Notes: generated from the sequence alone by a model not told the origin. Positions 35,837 through 45,324 are shown, numbered from the stretch's first letter. The stretch: DNA of 64,000 nt from Propioniciclava tarda (GCF_900182665.1 NZ_FXTL01000001.1:1-64000); one strand, 5' to 3'. Made by a program: numbers and translations.

Positions 35837-35935
35837 TCCGGACGCCGTCGGCGGACGTGACTGCCGGCCAAGCGCATCGTGGCGCCACCCAGCGGGGCGC
35901 AAGGCCACGGCCCACGCGAGCGATCGGCTGCATAG

Positions 35936-35974
35936 TGGCGGAGTTGTTGTCGTCAGAGAACAGCAACTCCGCCA
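35936..35974. repeat. 39-bp hairpin repeat, copy 2 (TGGCGGAGTT...AACTCCGCCA)
   Basis: Same element as 7733-7771, with identical arms and a few changed loop bases. Both copies are preceded by a similar CGATC(A/G)GC(C/T)G stretch. It sits between the convergent S9 peptidase and DUF2252 genes, in a gap that holds no gene. Confidence 0.75.
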
Positions 35975-36083
35975 GCAAGAGGCCCGAGCCAGGCTGGGGG
36001 TCGCGCAGCTCACTCCGAGCTCGTCGCGATCGGAAAGGCCCTCAACTCGTCCTGGCCCTGGACTGACGCTGACGGCGTCCGGA

Positions 36084-37559
36084 CTAGGGACGAAAGGCCG
36101 TCCCGACCACCGTTTCGTCGAGCGGGAGGCGTCCGGCTTTCGCTGCCGCCGCAAAGGCGGCGTGGTCGGCCTCGGTCTGGTCCGCGTACGCCGTCGCGTA
36201 CGCCGCAAATGCTTCGGACGCCGCCGCCCCATTGCCCAGGTACCCCGAGACCATGGACGCCCCCGAGGTGCGGGCGTGGCCTTTAGCGAGCAGGTGGCCG
36301 ACGAGTCCGGCGTAGTCAGACAGGGCTTCGGCGGTCATGGCGTCCAGCGGGACCGTGCCCTTCATGTTGCGGAACTGCCGCACGTAGAAGTCGCGGGCGA
36401 TGACGTCGGCGTCCCAGTTGACGACCTCGGCGTCCACGGGGGTGTGGACGGTGGTCCAGCCGAGCAGCGGGTCCGACACGGTCTGCAACGCCTGCTGGTA
36501 CTCGACCACGCGCTGGCCCTGATGCTGGTGCAGGGCGCGTCCGCCGTGCACGTACTTCGCCAGCACCGACCGCCGTGCCTGCTTGAGCTGCAGGAAGAGC
36601 ACATCGTCCGGGGACGACCCCTCCAGCAGGACCACGTAGGCGCGCAGGCCCACCGACCCGACGCCGACGACCTTGTGCGCGATGTCGACGAGCGTGTAGC
36701 CGCCGACGACCCGCTGCCAGTGCGGCTGCAGCGACGCGAGGTAGTGGTCGAGCGCCTCGGCCACCGCCTCGAACTCGCCTTGGGGCAGCCGCGTGATGAG
36801 CGGCGGCTCGGCGACGATGCGGCGTCCCTGGCCGGTCTCGGTGGTGAACCGCGGCAGCGCTCGGTCGGAGGTCTTCTTGCGCGCCACCGCGACCGCGCGG
36901 CCGATCTCGCTGCGCAGGGTCTCGTTGCGGACGGTCCGCTTCAGCCGCGACACGTCCAGGCGGTTGAAGGAGCGTCCGAACAGTGGCTGCTCGGCCAGGT
37001 CGTGCATTTCATCGCGGTAGGCCAGGACGCACGCGCGGACGGCGTCGCTGCAGGCGTCCTCGGAGTGCCCGTTCTCGCGTCCGGCGACGTGAATGGACGC
37101 CGTCAGTCGCCGCAGATCCCACTCCCACGAGCCCGGATGCGCCTCGTCGAAGTCGTTGAGGTCCATGACCTGCTCGCCCTCGGGGCTGCGGTAGAAGCCG
37201 AAGTTGCCCAGGTGGCTGTCGCCGCAAATCACCGGACGGATCCCCGTGCTGGGCAGCTGCGCAGAGTCGGACGCCATCACCACCGCCGATCCGCGCAGGA
37301 ACCCGTACGGGGACGCCGCCATCCGCGCCACCCGGACGCCGACCAGCTCGCTGACGCGTCCGATGTGGTTCGCGATGACCAGCTCGACCGGGTCGTCACG
37401 GCGATCGGACGCCGACCAGCGGGCGAGGTCGGCGATGGGCACCGTTTGGCGCAGCCGTTTGCCCAGCGCGAGGCGCTCGGCCCGGGTCGGGGGAGCGGCC
37501 CGCAGCGACTGGAAACCGCTGGCGTCCTGGGCGTCGATGATCGCGTGCTGTCCGGGCAT
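36084..37559 (-). CDS. DUF2252 family protein
   Basis: This 491-residue protein starts at ATG 37559 with GGAGG 7 nt upstream. It carries the DUF2252 pattern: FLRGSAVVMASD, CGDSHLGNFGFYRSPEG, DLNDFDEAHPGSWEWDLRRL, later DIAHKVVGVGSVGLRAYVVL and QLKQARRSVLAKY. The CGDxHLxNFG and DFD motifs recall aminoglycoside phosphotransferase/kinase folds, so a phosphotransferase activity is possible. No substrate is known to me. It is a monocistronic unit. Confidence 0.85.
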   Translation of the reverse strand: MPGQHAIIDAQDASGFQSLRAAPPTRAERLALGKRLRQTVPIADLARWSASDRRDDPVELVIANHIGRVSELVGVRVARMAASPYGFLRGSAVVMASDSAQLPSTGIRPVICGDSHLGNFGFYRSPEGEQVMDLNDFDEAHPGSWEWDLRRLTASIHVAGRENGHSEDACSDAVRACVLAYRDEMHDLAEQPLFGRSFNRLDVSRLKRTVRNETLRSEIGRAVAVARKKTSDRALPRFTTETGQGRRIVAEPPLITRLPQGEFEAVAEALDHYLASLQPHWQRVVGGYTLVDIAHKVVGVGSVGLRAYVVLLEGSSPDDVLFLQLKQARRSVLAKYVHGGRALHQHQGQRVVEYQQALQTVSDPLLGWTTVHTPVDAEVVNWDADVIARDFYVRQFRNMKGTVPLDAMTAEALSDYAGLVGHLLAKGHARTSGASMVSGYLGNGAAASEAFAAYATAYADQTEADHAAFAAAAKAGRLPLDETVVGTAFRP

Positions 37560-37672
37560 GGGTCGATCCTCCGCCCGATCGGCGTCCAAGGCCACCCTTG
37601 GCTGCGTAGCGCCGATGAACACCTCCGACTACAGCGTCGGCGCATGGCTCGGCCACCTCACTGTGGCCGTCT

Positions 37673-37968
37673 GAGTGCTGAACATCTCGGAAAACCGACA
37701 CCCTGAGCACTCAGTCAACCGCCGGCGCGTCCACCTCTACTCCGGCGACGTGACGGAGTGCTGAACCTCCCGGAAAGCCGACACCTTGAGCACTCAGTCA
37801 ACCGCCGGCGCGTCCACCTCTACTCCGGCGACGTCACTGAGTGCTGAACCTCCCGGAAAACCGACACACTGAGCACTCAGTCAACCGCTGGTGGGTCGGA
37901 CCGCGGCGTCCGGGAGGTGACTGGGTGCTGAGTGCTTCGGATCACCGAGACGGGGAGCGCCCAGTCAA
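37673..37968. repeat. Tandem array of ~83-bp units with internal GAGTGCT...GAGCACTC dyad
   Basis: Units start at 37673, 37756, 37839 and 37923 (period 83, 83, 84). The first two are nearly identical, the third is close over its first half, and the fourth is diverged. Each holds GAGTGCTGAAC, a CCCGGAAAACCGACAC-type core and GAGCACTCAGTC, which can pair into a hairpin. The array ends 36 bp before the pdxH start. A dispersed relative lies at 10358-10403. Confidence 0.85.
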
Positions 37969-38004
37969 ACCCCACCCGCGTCCACCTGCCCCTACGCTGA
38001 CCCC

Positions 38005-38637
38005 ATGGATCTGCGCAGCATGCGGAAGAGCTACGAGGCGTCCGAACTGGACGAGGCGACGGCGGCGTCCGAGCCACTGAAGCAGTTCGAACGCTGGTTC
38101 TCGGACGCCGTCGCGGCGAAGGTGCCGGAGCCGAACGCGATGACCCTGGCGACCGTGGGCGCCGACGGACGCCCCTCGACCCGCATCGTCCTGGTCAAGA
38201 CCTTCGACGAAGCCGGCATCGTGTTCTACACCAACTACGCCTCCCGCAAGGGTGTCGAGTTGGCGGCGCATCCGCTAGCCGCGCTGCAGTTCCACTGGGT
38301 CGAGCTCGAGCGTGTCGTCCGCATCGAGGGACGCGTCGAGAAGGTCTCGGACGCCGATTCGGACGCCTACTTCGCGGTCCGGCCTCTCGACAGCCGGATC
38401 GGGGCGTGGGCGTCCCCGCAGTCGCAGGTCATCGGGTCCCGGGCAACGCTCGTCGCGAACGCCGCCAAGGCGGGCGCGCGGTTCGGCGTCCGGCCACCGC
38501 GGCCCGAGCACTGGGGCGGCTACCGGCTCGTCCCAGACACGTGGGAGTTTTGGCAGGGACGCCCCTCGCGGCTGCACGACCGCGTCCGGTATCGCCTCGT
38601 CGCCGACGACTGGGTGCGCGAACGCCTCGCCCCCTGA
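38005..38637 (+). CDS. pdxH: Pyridoxamine 5'-phosphate oxidase
   Basis: This 210-residue FMN enzyme oxidises pyridoxine or pyridoxamine 5'-phosphate to pyridoxal 5'-phosphate. Recognisable segments: [32 protein letters not shown] (FMN phosphate site), [56 protein letters not shown] and the C-terminal [10 protein letters not shown]...WVRERLAP. The length is normal. ATG 38005 follows the tandem-repeat array closely, so the repeats may affect its expression. Confidence 0.93.
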   Translation: MDLRSMRKSYEASELDEATAASEPLKQFERWFSDAVAAKVPEPNAMTLATVGADGRPSTRIVLVKTFDEAGIVFYTNYASRKGVELAAHPLAALQFHWVELERVVRIEGRVEKVSDADSDAYFAVRPLDSRIGAWASPQSQVIGSRATLVANAAKAGARFGVRPPRPEHWGGYRLVPDTWEFWQGRPSRLHDRVRYRLVADDWVRERLAP

Positions 38638-38697
38638 TCCGCACCAGCCAGGGGAGGCACATTCGCCCGTGTGCCCCGTGTGGCTTACCCTGAGCGT

Positions 38698-39201
38698 GTG
38701 CCAATCACCACGCTCGAGCCCACGACCTCCCACAAGCGCCTTCGGATGTTCGCGGCCATCACGGCCGTGATCGCAGTGCTGCAGACGATCGTGGCCGTGA
38801 TCATGATCGCCGTCGACAACGAGATGCTTTTGCACGCGCACGAAGGCCTGGGGTACCTGTTCGCCGCGGCCGCCATCGCCACGGCCGTCCCGGCCGTCAT
38901 CTGGGGACGCCTCAGCCGCGGCACCGGGCTCATCGGCCACGCCGTGGGCCTCGCCGTCGCGGGAGTCGTCCAGTTGCTGCTCGGCCTGTTCTTCGCGCCC
39001 GAGGACGGCGCCCCGCTCGGCGCCATGATGTACGTCCACATGGTGCTCGGCCTGCTGATCCTCGGCGGCGCGGTGTTCCTGTACGTCATCGCCCGCCGGC
39101 AGCCGATCATCGTCACGAACGTCGACGGGACGCCTCGCAGCGCCTGTCGAACCGAATCCGCGGGCTGCTCACCCAAGTTCACCCTGCCCTGGAACGCGTA
39201 A
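38698..39201 (+). CDS. Four-helix membrane protein, 3' end replaced by IS110 DNA; paralogue of 5585-6004
   Basis: GTG 38698 is chosen because TACCCT lies just upstream at a spacing typical of leaderless actinobacterial transcripts; GTG 38671 is an alternative. Four hydrophobic segments include AHEGLGYLFAAAA and VHMVLGLLILGGA, matching the two histidine-bearing helices of the protein encoded at 5585-6004. After the last helix the frame reads IIVTNVDGTPRS and then unnatural sequence to TAA 39201. The DNA from about 39129 is an IS110 transposase fragment in another frame. The true C-terminal tail has therefore been lost, with the junction at GGGACGCC (39127-39134). Confidence 0.65.
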   Translation: MPITTLEPTTSHKRLRMFAAITAVIAVLQTIVAVIMIAVDNEMLLHAHEGLGYLFAAAAIATAVPAVIWGRLSRGTGLIGHAVGLAVAGVVQLLLGLFFAPEDGAPLGAMMYVHMVLGLLILGGAVFLYVIARRQPIIVTNVDGTPRSACRTESAGCSPKFTLPWNA

Positions 39202-39902
39202 TCGGACCAAGATTGGCCACCAAACAGGTCCTCGCCCTGCTCAAGACCCACGGCGGCCCCCAAGGCATGGCCACCGCCGGGAAGACCCGGCTGCTGCGAA
39301 CCGCGACCAAGGCCAACCCGCGGCGGGCAACCGAACTCGTCGACGCCATCGTGAAGGCCCTTGGTGAACAAACAGTGACCGTTCCCGGGACCGCTGCGGC
39401 CGACACTGTCCTGCCGAAACTCGCGGCCAGCCTGGCCACCGCGCTGGATCAGCGGGCCGAGATCGCCACCCAGGTCGAACAGGTCCTCGATGCACACCCT
39501 CTTGCCGAGGTCCTGACCTCCATGCCCGGCGTCGGGGTCAGGACCGCAGCCCGCATCCTCCTCGACGTCGGCGACGGCAGCGCGTTCCGCACCGCCGGCC
39601 ACCTCGCTGCCTACGCCGGACTCGCGCCGGTGACTCGCCGCTCGGGCACCTCGATCCGCGGCGAGTTCCCCGCCCGCAGCGGCAACAAGCACCTCAAACG
39701 GGCACTGTTCCTGTCCGCGTTCGCCGCCCTGCGAGCCGACCCCGTCAGCCGCGCCTACTACGACCGCAAACGAGCCCAGGGCAAGAAGCACAACGCTGCA
39801 CTCATCTGCCTGGCGCGCCGCCGCTGCGACGTGCTCCACGCCATGCTCAGGACCGGCAGCCACTACCAGACACCACCCGTCGAATCAGTCCCCGCCGCTT
39901 GA
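39129..39902 (+). pseudogene. IS110-family transposase, 3' part only
   Basis: From about 39129 to TGA 39902 one frame encodes the C-terminal two-thirds of an IS110/IS1111-type transposase. A helical linker (QRLSNRIRGLLTQVHPALER) is followed by the Transposase_20 region: MPGVGVRTAARILLDVGD, HLAAYAGLAPVTRRSG and GNKHLKRALFLSAFAAL. The N-terminal DEDD RuvC-like domain is absent, so it is inactive; an internal start at 39213 would give only the C-terminal part. No GGACGC hexamer was seen within the fragment apart from the one at its left edge, consistent with foreign origin. Confidence 0.85.
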
Positions 39903-39932
39903 CACAGAACATAGGGACACCCCTCTATCAAG

Positions 39933-39951
39933 GGCTTCGACAAGCTCAGCC
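39933..39951. repeat. CTTCGACAAGCTCAG interspersed repeat
   Basis: GGCTTCGACAAGCTCAGCC lies just after the IS110 remnant. It is identical to the copy at 54579-54597 and complementary to that at 54682-54700. Confidence 0.65.
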
Positions 39952-39998
39952 AACGGGGCTACGGCTCGCGCGCCACGGCTGCGTGGCCACCCGACACC

Positions 39999-41894
39999 TC
40001 AAACGATGAAGATCGTCACCGCGGACCCCTTGGGCACCAGCGTCCCCTCGGCGGGGTTCGTGTTGGTCGCGCGCATCAGGTACTTCGACCGGTAGCTGAC
40101 GTTCGCCTTGAGCCCCGCATTGGTGATCGCCTTCACCGCCGCCGCCTCGGCAAGCCCGGTGATCTTCGGAACGGCCACCATGACCGGCCCCTTCGACACC
40201 ACGAACGAGACCGTGCCGCCCTTGGCCACCGTGCCGGACGCGGGATCCTGCGAGATCACGCTCCCCGACGGAACCCGATCGTCGTTCTGCTCCGCCGAGA
40301 CGGCGACCTTGAGTCCGGCGCCCTCGTAGAACGCCTTCGCCTCGGCCAGGGGCTTGCCGACGTAGCTGACGAGCGTGACGGGCTGCGGACCCTTCGACAC
40401 GGTGAGGTTGACGCCCGTCCCGGACTTCACCGACGCGCCGGCGTCCGGATCGCTGCTGATGACGACCCCGGCGGCGACGGTGTCGCTCCAGACCTCGGTG
40501 GGGGTGCCCAGCGCCAGATGGGCGTTGCTCAGCGCCGCGGCGGCGTCCGCGGCAGGCGTGCCGGCGAGCTTGGGGACCGTGTAGCGCTCGGGCCCCTTCG
40601 AGAGGTAGGCGCTGACCTCGCCGCCCGAGATCACCCGGACGCCGGCGTCCGGATCGGACGAGATCACCTTCCCGGCCGGCACCGTCTCGCTGAAGTCGCT
40701 GTTGAAATGCACGGTGAGGTGGTGGTCCTTGGCGAGCCCGACCGCCTCGGCTTCGGTGAGCCCGGCGAGCGCGGGCATCGTCGTGAAGCGTCCCTCCAAG
40801 AGGTACCAGCTGCCCGCCCCGCCCAGCAGCCCGAGGATCAGCAGCACGGCCAGCAGCGGCAGCAGGCGCCGGCGACGCCGCTTCCGGGCGACCACCACCG
40901 GCGCGAGCTTCGCCGTCGTGTTCGGCACCGCGACCGTCGCGCCCGGCCGAGGGGACGCCAGGTGTTGCGTCGCCGTCTCGTCCGGCCCAAGCCCGACCGC
41001 CGCTTGCTGGGCGGCGAGTAACGGGCTGTTCCGGACGCCGGCCGCGAGCGCGTCCCGGACCTGTCGTAGCCGCGCCAGCAGGACGCCGGCGTCCGCCAGC
41101 CGCTGCGCGGGCTCGCGCGCGGTCGCGGCCAGCACCAGGGCGTCCAGGTAGTCGGGGATGCCCGGCACCCCGACCGACGACGGCGGCGCGACGTTGGTGT
41201 GGACGTGGCTGTAGGCCACCTGCAGGGGGGTCTCGCCGGTGTGTGGCTGCTTGCCGGTGAGCAGCTCGTAGAGGACCACGCCGAGCGCATACACGTCCGA
41301 GCGGGTGTCGGCCTGGCCCTCGGTGACGACCTCGGGCGCCGCGTACGACACGGTGCCGAGCAGCGTGCTGAAGCCTGACGCCGTCGTCGCGGTCACCGCG
41401 CGAGCGAGTCCGAAGTCGGCCACCTTCAGCTGCTCACGCGCCGCGACCAGGATGTTCTCGGGCTTGAGGTCGCGGTGGATGATCCCGGCCTCGTGGGCCG
41501 CCGCCACCCCCTCGGCGACTTGGATCATCAGTCCCACCGCGCGGGACGGGTCGAGCGGCGCCTGGTCGGTGACCACGCTGCGCAGCGTCGGCCCGTCGAC
41601 GTACTCCATGACGAGGTACGGACGGTCCCCGTCGACGCCCTGGTCGAACACGCCCACCACGTGCGGATGAACGAGCCGCGCAGCCGAACGGGCCTCCACG
41701 TCGAAGCGGCGCACGAAGTCGGGGTCGTGGCCCAGGCTCTCGTACATCATCTTGAGCGCCACGGTGCGGGCCAGCCGGAGGTCCTGGGCGACGTAGACCA
41801 CGGCCATGCCGCCGCGCGCCAGTCGACGGACGATCCGGTAACGGTCGTCGACGAGCCGTCCCACCATGGGGTCGGAGGCGTCCGTCGTGGTCAT
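39999..41894 (-). CDS. PASTA-domain Ser/Thr protein kinase (PknB/StkP type)
   Basis: This 631-residue membrane kinase starts at ATG 41894. The N-terminal Hanks-type domain has a glycine loop (LARGGMAVVYVAQ), VALKMMYES, catalytic IIHRDLKPENILV and VADFGLARAV. One membrane helix follows (LLPLLAVLLILGLLGG), then four extracellular PASTA repeats, each ending in a SKGP-type strand (the fourth ends the protein). Such kinases sense muropeptides and control cell-wall growth and division. No phosphatase or division genes (pstP, pbpA, rodA) are adjacent. The upstream gap 41895-42126 separates it from a divergent permease. Confidence 0.93.
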   Translation of the reverse strand: MTTTDASDPMVGRLVDDRYRIVRRLARGGMAVVYVAQDLRLARTVALKMMYESLGHDPDFVRRFDVEARSAARLVHPHVVGVFDQGVDGDRPYLVMEYVDGPTLRSVVTDQAPLDPSRAVGLMIQVAEGVAAAHEAGIIHRDLKPENILVAAREQLKVADFGLARAVTATTASGFSTLLGTVSYAAPEVVTEGQADTRSDVYALGVVLYELLTGKQPHTGETPLQVAYSHVHTNVAPPSSVGVPGIPDYLDALVLAATAREPAQRLADAGVLLARLRQVRDALAAGVRNSPLLAAQQAAVGLGPDETATQHLASPRPGATVAVPNTTAKLAPVVVARKRRRRRLLPLLAVLLILGLLGGAGSWYLLEGRFTTMPALAGLTEAEAVGLAKDHHLTVHFNSDFSETVPAGKVISSDPDAGVRVISGGEVSAYLSKGPERYTVPKLAGTPAADAAAALSNAHLALGTPTEVWSDTVAAGVVISSDPDAGASVKSGTGVNLTVSKGPQPVTLVSYVGKPLAEAKAFYEGAGLKVAVSAEQNDDRVPSGSVISQDPASGTVAKGGTVSFVVSKGPVMVAVPKITGLAEAAAVKAITNAGLKANVSYRSKYLMRATNTNPAEGTLVPKGSAVTIFIV

Positions 41895-42126
41895 GAGCGT
41901 CGCACTTTCACGCGAGAAAACTGCAGGGGAAGTCACGCCGATGATAGCCACGGCGTCCGGTCAGACCCTCCAGGACCCACCGCGGACCGCACGGGCGGCG
42001 TCCGAGTTGTACCGCGCTACGAAAGCGTTGTCTGACAACCATTGACCCGCGACGCCGCCGCCGGGTCTACTAAGCCAACCCGGGGGCGAGGTCGCCCCGA
42101 CCTGACACGACCGAATGGGGGCCCGT

Positions 42127-43656
42127 ATGAGCGCGGAAAAGCGCCAGGCCGAAATTGATCAGATTCACGAAGCCGATATTGCCCAGCTCGCCGAACTTGG
42201 CTACAAGCAGGAACTCCGCCGGACGATGTCCGGCTTCACCAACTTCGCCGTCTCGTTCTCGATCATCTCGATCCTGGCCGGCTGCATCACGTCGTACTCG
42301 ATCGCGATGAACGCAGGCGGTCCGATGGCGATCACGATCGGCTGGCCCGTCGTCGGAGTCTTCGTCGTGCTGGTGGCCCTGGCGATGGCCGAGATCTGCT
42401 CCGTCTACCCGACGGCCGGTGGCCTGTACTACTGGGCCGGACGCCTCGCCACCAAGAACAAGCGCGGCTGGGCCTGGGTGGTGGGCTGGTTCAACTTCAT
42501 GGGCGAGGTCGCGGTCACCGCGGCCGTCGACTTCGGCGCTGCGGTCACGTGGATGGCCTTCTTGAACCAGGTGGCCGGGATCCCGGTCGATCACGTGACG
42601 CAGTTCGTCTGCTTCCTGATCATCCTCGGCCTGCACGGGCTGCTCAACGCCTTCAACGTCAACGTCGTGAAGCTGCTGACGACGGTCTCGGCGTGGTGGC
42701 ACCTGGCGGGGGCGGCGATCATTATCGGCGTCCTCTTCTTCGTCCCGAAGCACCACCAACCGCTCGACTGGACCTTCACCGCCTTCGTCAACAACACCGG
42801 CTGGGCGAGCCCGATCTACGCCGTCCTCATCGGCCTGCTCATGGCCCAGTACACGTTCACCGGCTTCGACGCGTCCGCGCACGTCGCTGAGGAGACGCGC
42901 AACGCGGCCATCAACGCTCCCAAGGGCATCGTGAACTCGGTGCTGGTCTCGCTGTTCGCCGGCTGGCTGCTGCTGATCGCCGTAACGTCCGCCATCAAGG
43001 ACTACGACGGCGCCCTCGGCACCGAGCTGGGTCTGCCGCCCGCGCAGATCTTCATCGACGCGGTCGGCCCGACGCTGGGCCTGTTCCTGCTGTTCATCTG
43101 CGCCGTCGCCCAGTTCTTCTGCGGCATGGCGTGCGTGACGTCGTCCTCGCGCATGTCGTACGCGTTCAGCCGGGACAACGCGCTGCCCGGCTCGCGCCTG
43201 TGGTCGCAGGTCAACCCGCGGACCGGCACCCCGACCAACTCCATCTGGCTGGTCGTGGCCTGCTCGGCGATCCTCGCCGCCCCGTCGCTCGTGTCGACGA
43301 CCGCCTACCTGGCCGTCACCTCGATCGCGGTCATCGGCCTCTACATCGCCTACGTGACCCCGGTCTTCCTGCGTCGCACGAACACGCACTTCGTGCCCGG
43401 TCGCTGGAACCTGGGCAAGTACAGCACCATCGTGGGTTGGATCGCGGTCGCCTGGGTCGTCTTCATCGTGATCCTCTTCATGCTGCCGCCGGCCAACCCG
43501 ATCACGGTTGACACGTTCAACTACGCGCCGGTGACGGTGCTGATCGTGATCATCTTCTCGGCGGTCACGTGGTTCCTCGGTGGCAAGAACCACTTCATGA
43601 AGGACCGCACCGGTCACAACACCAAGGAGGCCGAGGAGATCCTCGCCGACGACTGA
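42127..43656 (+). CDS. APC-superfamily amino acid permease
   Basis: This 509-residue protein has twelve or so hydrophobic segments. The N-terminal region TMSGFTNFAVSFSIISILAG and the AMAEICSVYPTAGGLYYWAG motif are typical of the amino acid/choline transporter (ACT) branch of APC permeases; FTGFDASAHVAEETRNA is the conserved helix 8 region. It imports an amino acid or amine, identity unknown. ATG 42127 is preferred over ATG 42115 because GGGGG lies just upstream. The gene has only about two GGACGC/GCGTCC hexamers in 1.5 kb, much fewer than most neighbours. Confidence 0.88.
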   Translation: MSAEKRQAEIDQIHEADIAQLAELGYKQELRRTMSGFTNFAVSFSIISILAGCITSYSIAMNAGGPMAITIGWPVVGVFVVLVALAMAEICSVYPTAGGLYYWAGRLATKNKRGWAWVVGWFNFMGEVAVTAAVDFGAAVTWMAFLNQVAGIPVDHVTQFVCFLIILGLHGLLNAFNVNVVKLLTTVSAWWHLAGAAIIIGVLFFVPKHHQPLDWTFTAFVNNTGWASPIYAVLIGLLMAQYTFTGFDASAHVAEETRNAAINAPKGIVNSVLVSLFAGWLLLIAVTSAIKDYDGALGTELGLPPAQIFIDAVGPTLGLFLLFICAVAQFFCGMACVTSSSRMSYAFSRDNALPGSRLWSQVNPRTGTPTNSIWLVVACSAILAAPSLVSTTAYLAVTSIAVIGLYIAYVTPVFLRRTNTHFVPGRWNLGKYSTIVGWIAVAWVVFIVILFMLPPANPITVDTFNYAPVTVLIVIIFSAVTWFLGGKNHFMKDRTGHNTKEAEEILADD

Positions 43657-43683
43657 CCTCAGGACGGCGCCGAACAAAGACAA

Positions 43684-43721
43684 AGGTGGATTCGCCCCCG
43701 ACATCGGGGGCGAATCCACCT
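43684..43721. terminator. Bidirectional terminator between permease and pyrB
   Basis: AGGTGGATTCGCCCCCGA and its perfect complement form an 18-bp stem with a two-base loop. It is flanked by A- and T-containing sequence on both sides and lies between convergent genes. Confidence 0.9.
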
Positions 43722-43737
43722 CTTATGTTGAGGCGGC

Positions 43738-44817
43738 TTACCAGTCCTGCGCCTGGCGGACCGCGCCGTGCAGCTTCGGACGCGAGATCGGCTTGGCGCT
43801 GTGCCACTTCGGCACCGTGTAGGACGCCTTGAGCGCCTTGGCGTCCAAGCCGAAGATCGTGCAGAAGATCGCCATGCGGACCATGAGGCCGTTGTCGGTC
43901 TGGTGGAAGATCGACAGGCCGGGCAGGTCGTCGACGTCGTCGCTCAGGTCGAAGCTGCCCGGACGCGAGTCGCGCGGCAGCGGGTGCATGATGATCAGGT
44001 CCTTGGAGTTGTGCTCCAGCACCATGTCGCGGTTGAGCAGGACCGACTTCTCGATGGACGCCGCCACCTGCTCGTCGGTGATCCGCTCGCGCTGGACGCG
44101 GGTGCAGTAGACGACGTCGGCACCCTTGAGGGCCTCGCCCACCGAGTTGCAGACGGTCAGGCGGTGGGCGTCCGAACGCTCGAAGAACTCGGCGGGCAGC
44201 TCCAGCGATGCCGGCGAGTAGAGGCGGAACCGGACGCCCTTGTAGAGGCGCATGAGGTCGATCAGCGAGTGGACGGTGCGTCCGTAGCGGAGGTCGCCGA
44301 TGATCGCAACGACCGAGCCCTCGACCGCCTTGTTGCGGTTGGCCAGCTCGCGGCGCAGCGTGTAGACGTCCAGCAGGGCCTGCGTCGGGTGCTCGCCGGC
44401 GCCGTCTCCGGCGTTGACCACCGGGACGAGCGAGGCGTCCGCCAGCTCCTTGACCGAGCCCTTGTCGGGGTGGCGCATGACCATGACGTCGCAGTAGCCC
44501 GAGATGACTCGGGCCGTGTCGTGGATCGACTCGCCCTTCGCCATGGACGAGAACGTGAAGCCCGTCGTCGTGAGCACCTTGCCGCCGAGGTAGGAGAACG
44601 CGGCCTCGAAGCTGAGGCGGGTTCGGGTCGACGGCTCGAAGAACAGGCTCGACAAGACCGCGCCGCCCAGCACGTCGCAGGCGTATTCGCTGCGGCCCAG
44701 CGGGCGGAGGCTGTCGGCAAGAGAGAAGAGACGCTCGACCGAATCACGGTCGAACTGGGTGGTGGAGATGAGGTCTGCACCCTCACCGAACGGCGCCGCG
44801 ATGGCCTGGTTCATCAT
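43738..44817 (-). CDS. pyrB: Aspartate carbamoyltransferase
   Basis: This 359-residue catalytic subunit joins carbamoyl phosphate and aspartate in pyrimidine synthesis. Signature FFEPSTRTRLSFEAAFSYLG holds the carbamoyl-phosphate STRT loop; GDGAGEHPTQALLDVYTLRR, IIGDLRYGRTVHSL and the C-terminal HPLPRDSR are also present. It is some 40-50 residues longer than typical bacterial PyrB. It stands alone with no pyrC, carA or pyrI adjacent. ATG 44817 is used, with AAGGAG 10 nt upstream; ATG 44814 is equally possible. Confidence 0.92.
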   Translation of the reverse strand: MMNQAIAAPFGEGADLISTTQFDRDSVERLFSLADSLRPLGRSEYACDVLGGAVLSSLFFEPSTRTRLSFEAAFSYLGGKVLTTTGFTFSSMAKGESIHDTARVISGYCDVMVMRHPDKGSVKELADASLVPVVNAGDGAGEHPTQALLDVYTLRRELANRNKAVEGSVVAIIGDLRYGRTVHSLIDLMRLYKGVRFRLYSPASLELPAEFFERSDAHRLTVCNSVGEALKGADVVYCTRVQRERITDEQVAASIEKSVLLNRDMVLEHNSKDLIIMHPLPRDSRPGSFDLSDDVDDLPGLSIFHQTDNGLMVRMAIFCTIFGLDAKALKASYTVPKWHSAKPISRPKLHGAVRQAQDW

Positions 44818-44949
44818 GAGAAAATGGCTCCTTCTGCGCCCGGCGTCATCGTCCCGGGGCCGGGCCGGGCGCCACTCTACTTCCTCGGACGCCTCCCGTT
44901 CGCATCGGCCCGTTGGTGGGCTGTCGTTGGGGGCTCGAGGGGCGTCCGG

Positions 44950-45200
44950 AGCGGTCAGCGCAATAAGCTGCACGTCGTGCCTGAGTCAGCGCAATGAATC
45001 GCACGCCAGGGCGCACGAGACATTGCGCTGACCGCGCGGCTGAGAGCGGGACGGCACGCACTGACTCGGACCGCGCCCATTGGCCGGGGGGGATGAGCGG
45101 CGGGTGCTTCGTCACCGGTCAGTGCAATGATCTGCACGCTCGCGTCCGGTCAGCGCAATGAAGGACACACCAGGGCGCACCAGACATTGCGCTGACCGGC
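44950..45200. repeat. Cluster of GTCAGCGCAATG...CATTGCGCTGAC hairpin repeats
   Basis: Two full copies, 44985-45032 and 45148-45197, have 12-13 bp perfect inverted arms around a 24-nt loop containing CCAGGGCGCAC. Half-copies occur at about 44953-44964 and 45117-45129. They fill the gap between the divergent pyrB and AEC transporter genes. No gene is seen in 44818-45324. Confidence 0.85.
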
Positions 45201-45324
45201 GTCCGAGTAACGACGGCACCGGGTAGTGCGCTGACCTGGCGTCCGAGCCGCTCCAGCAAGCAGGCTCGGTCCGGCGTCCGATATCGGCGACGATCGGACG
45301 CCGTCGCGGCATAGCCTGCGAGTC

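Noticed and set aside
37673-37968. CRISPR array
   Set aside because: The 83-bp units repeat almost entirely, with no short-repeat/unique-spacer pattern, and no cas genes are nearby.
42070-43719. 549-codon minus-strand frame opposite the permease
   Set aside because: Composition is Arg/Asp/His-rich low complexity typical of antisense shadows; the plus strand encodes a clear APC permease with terminator.
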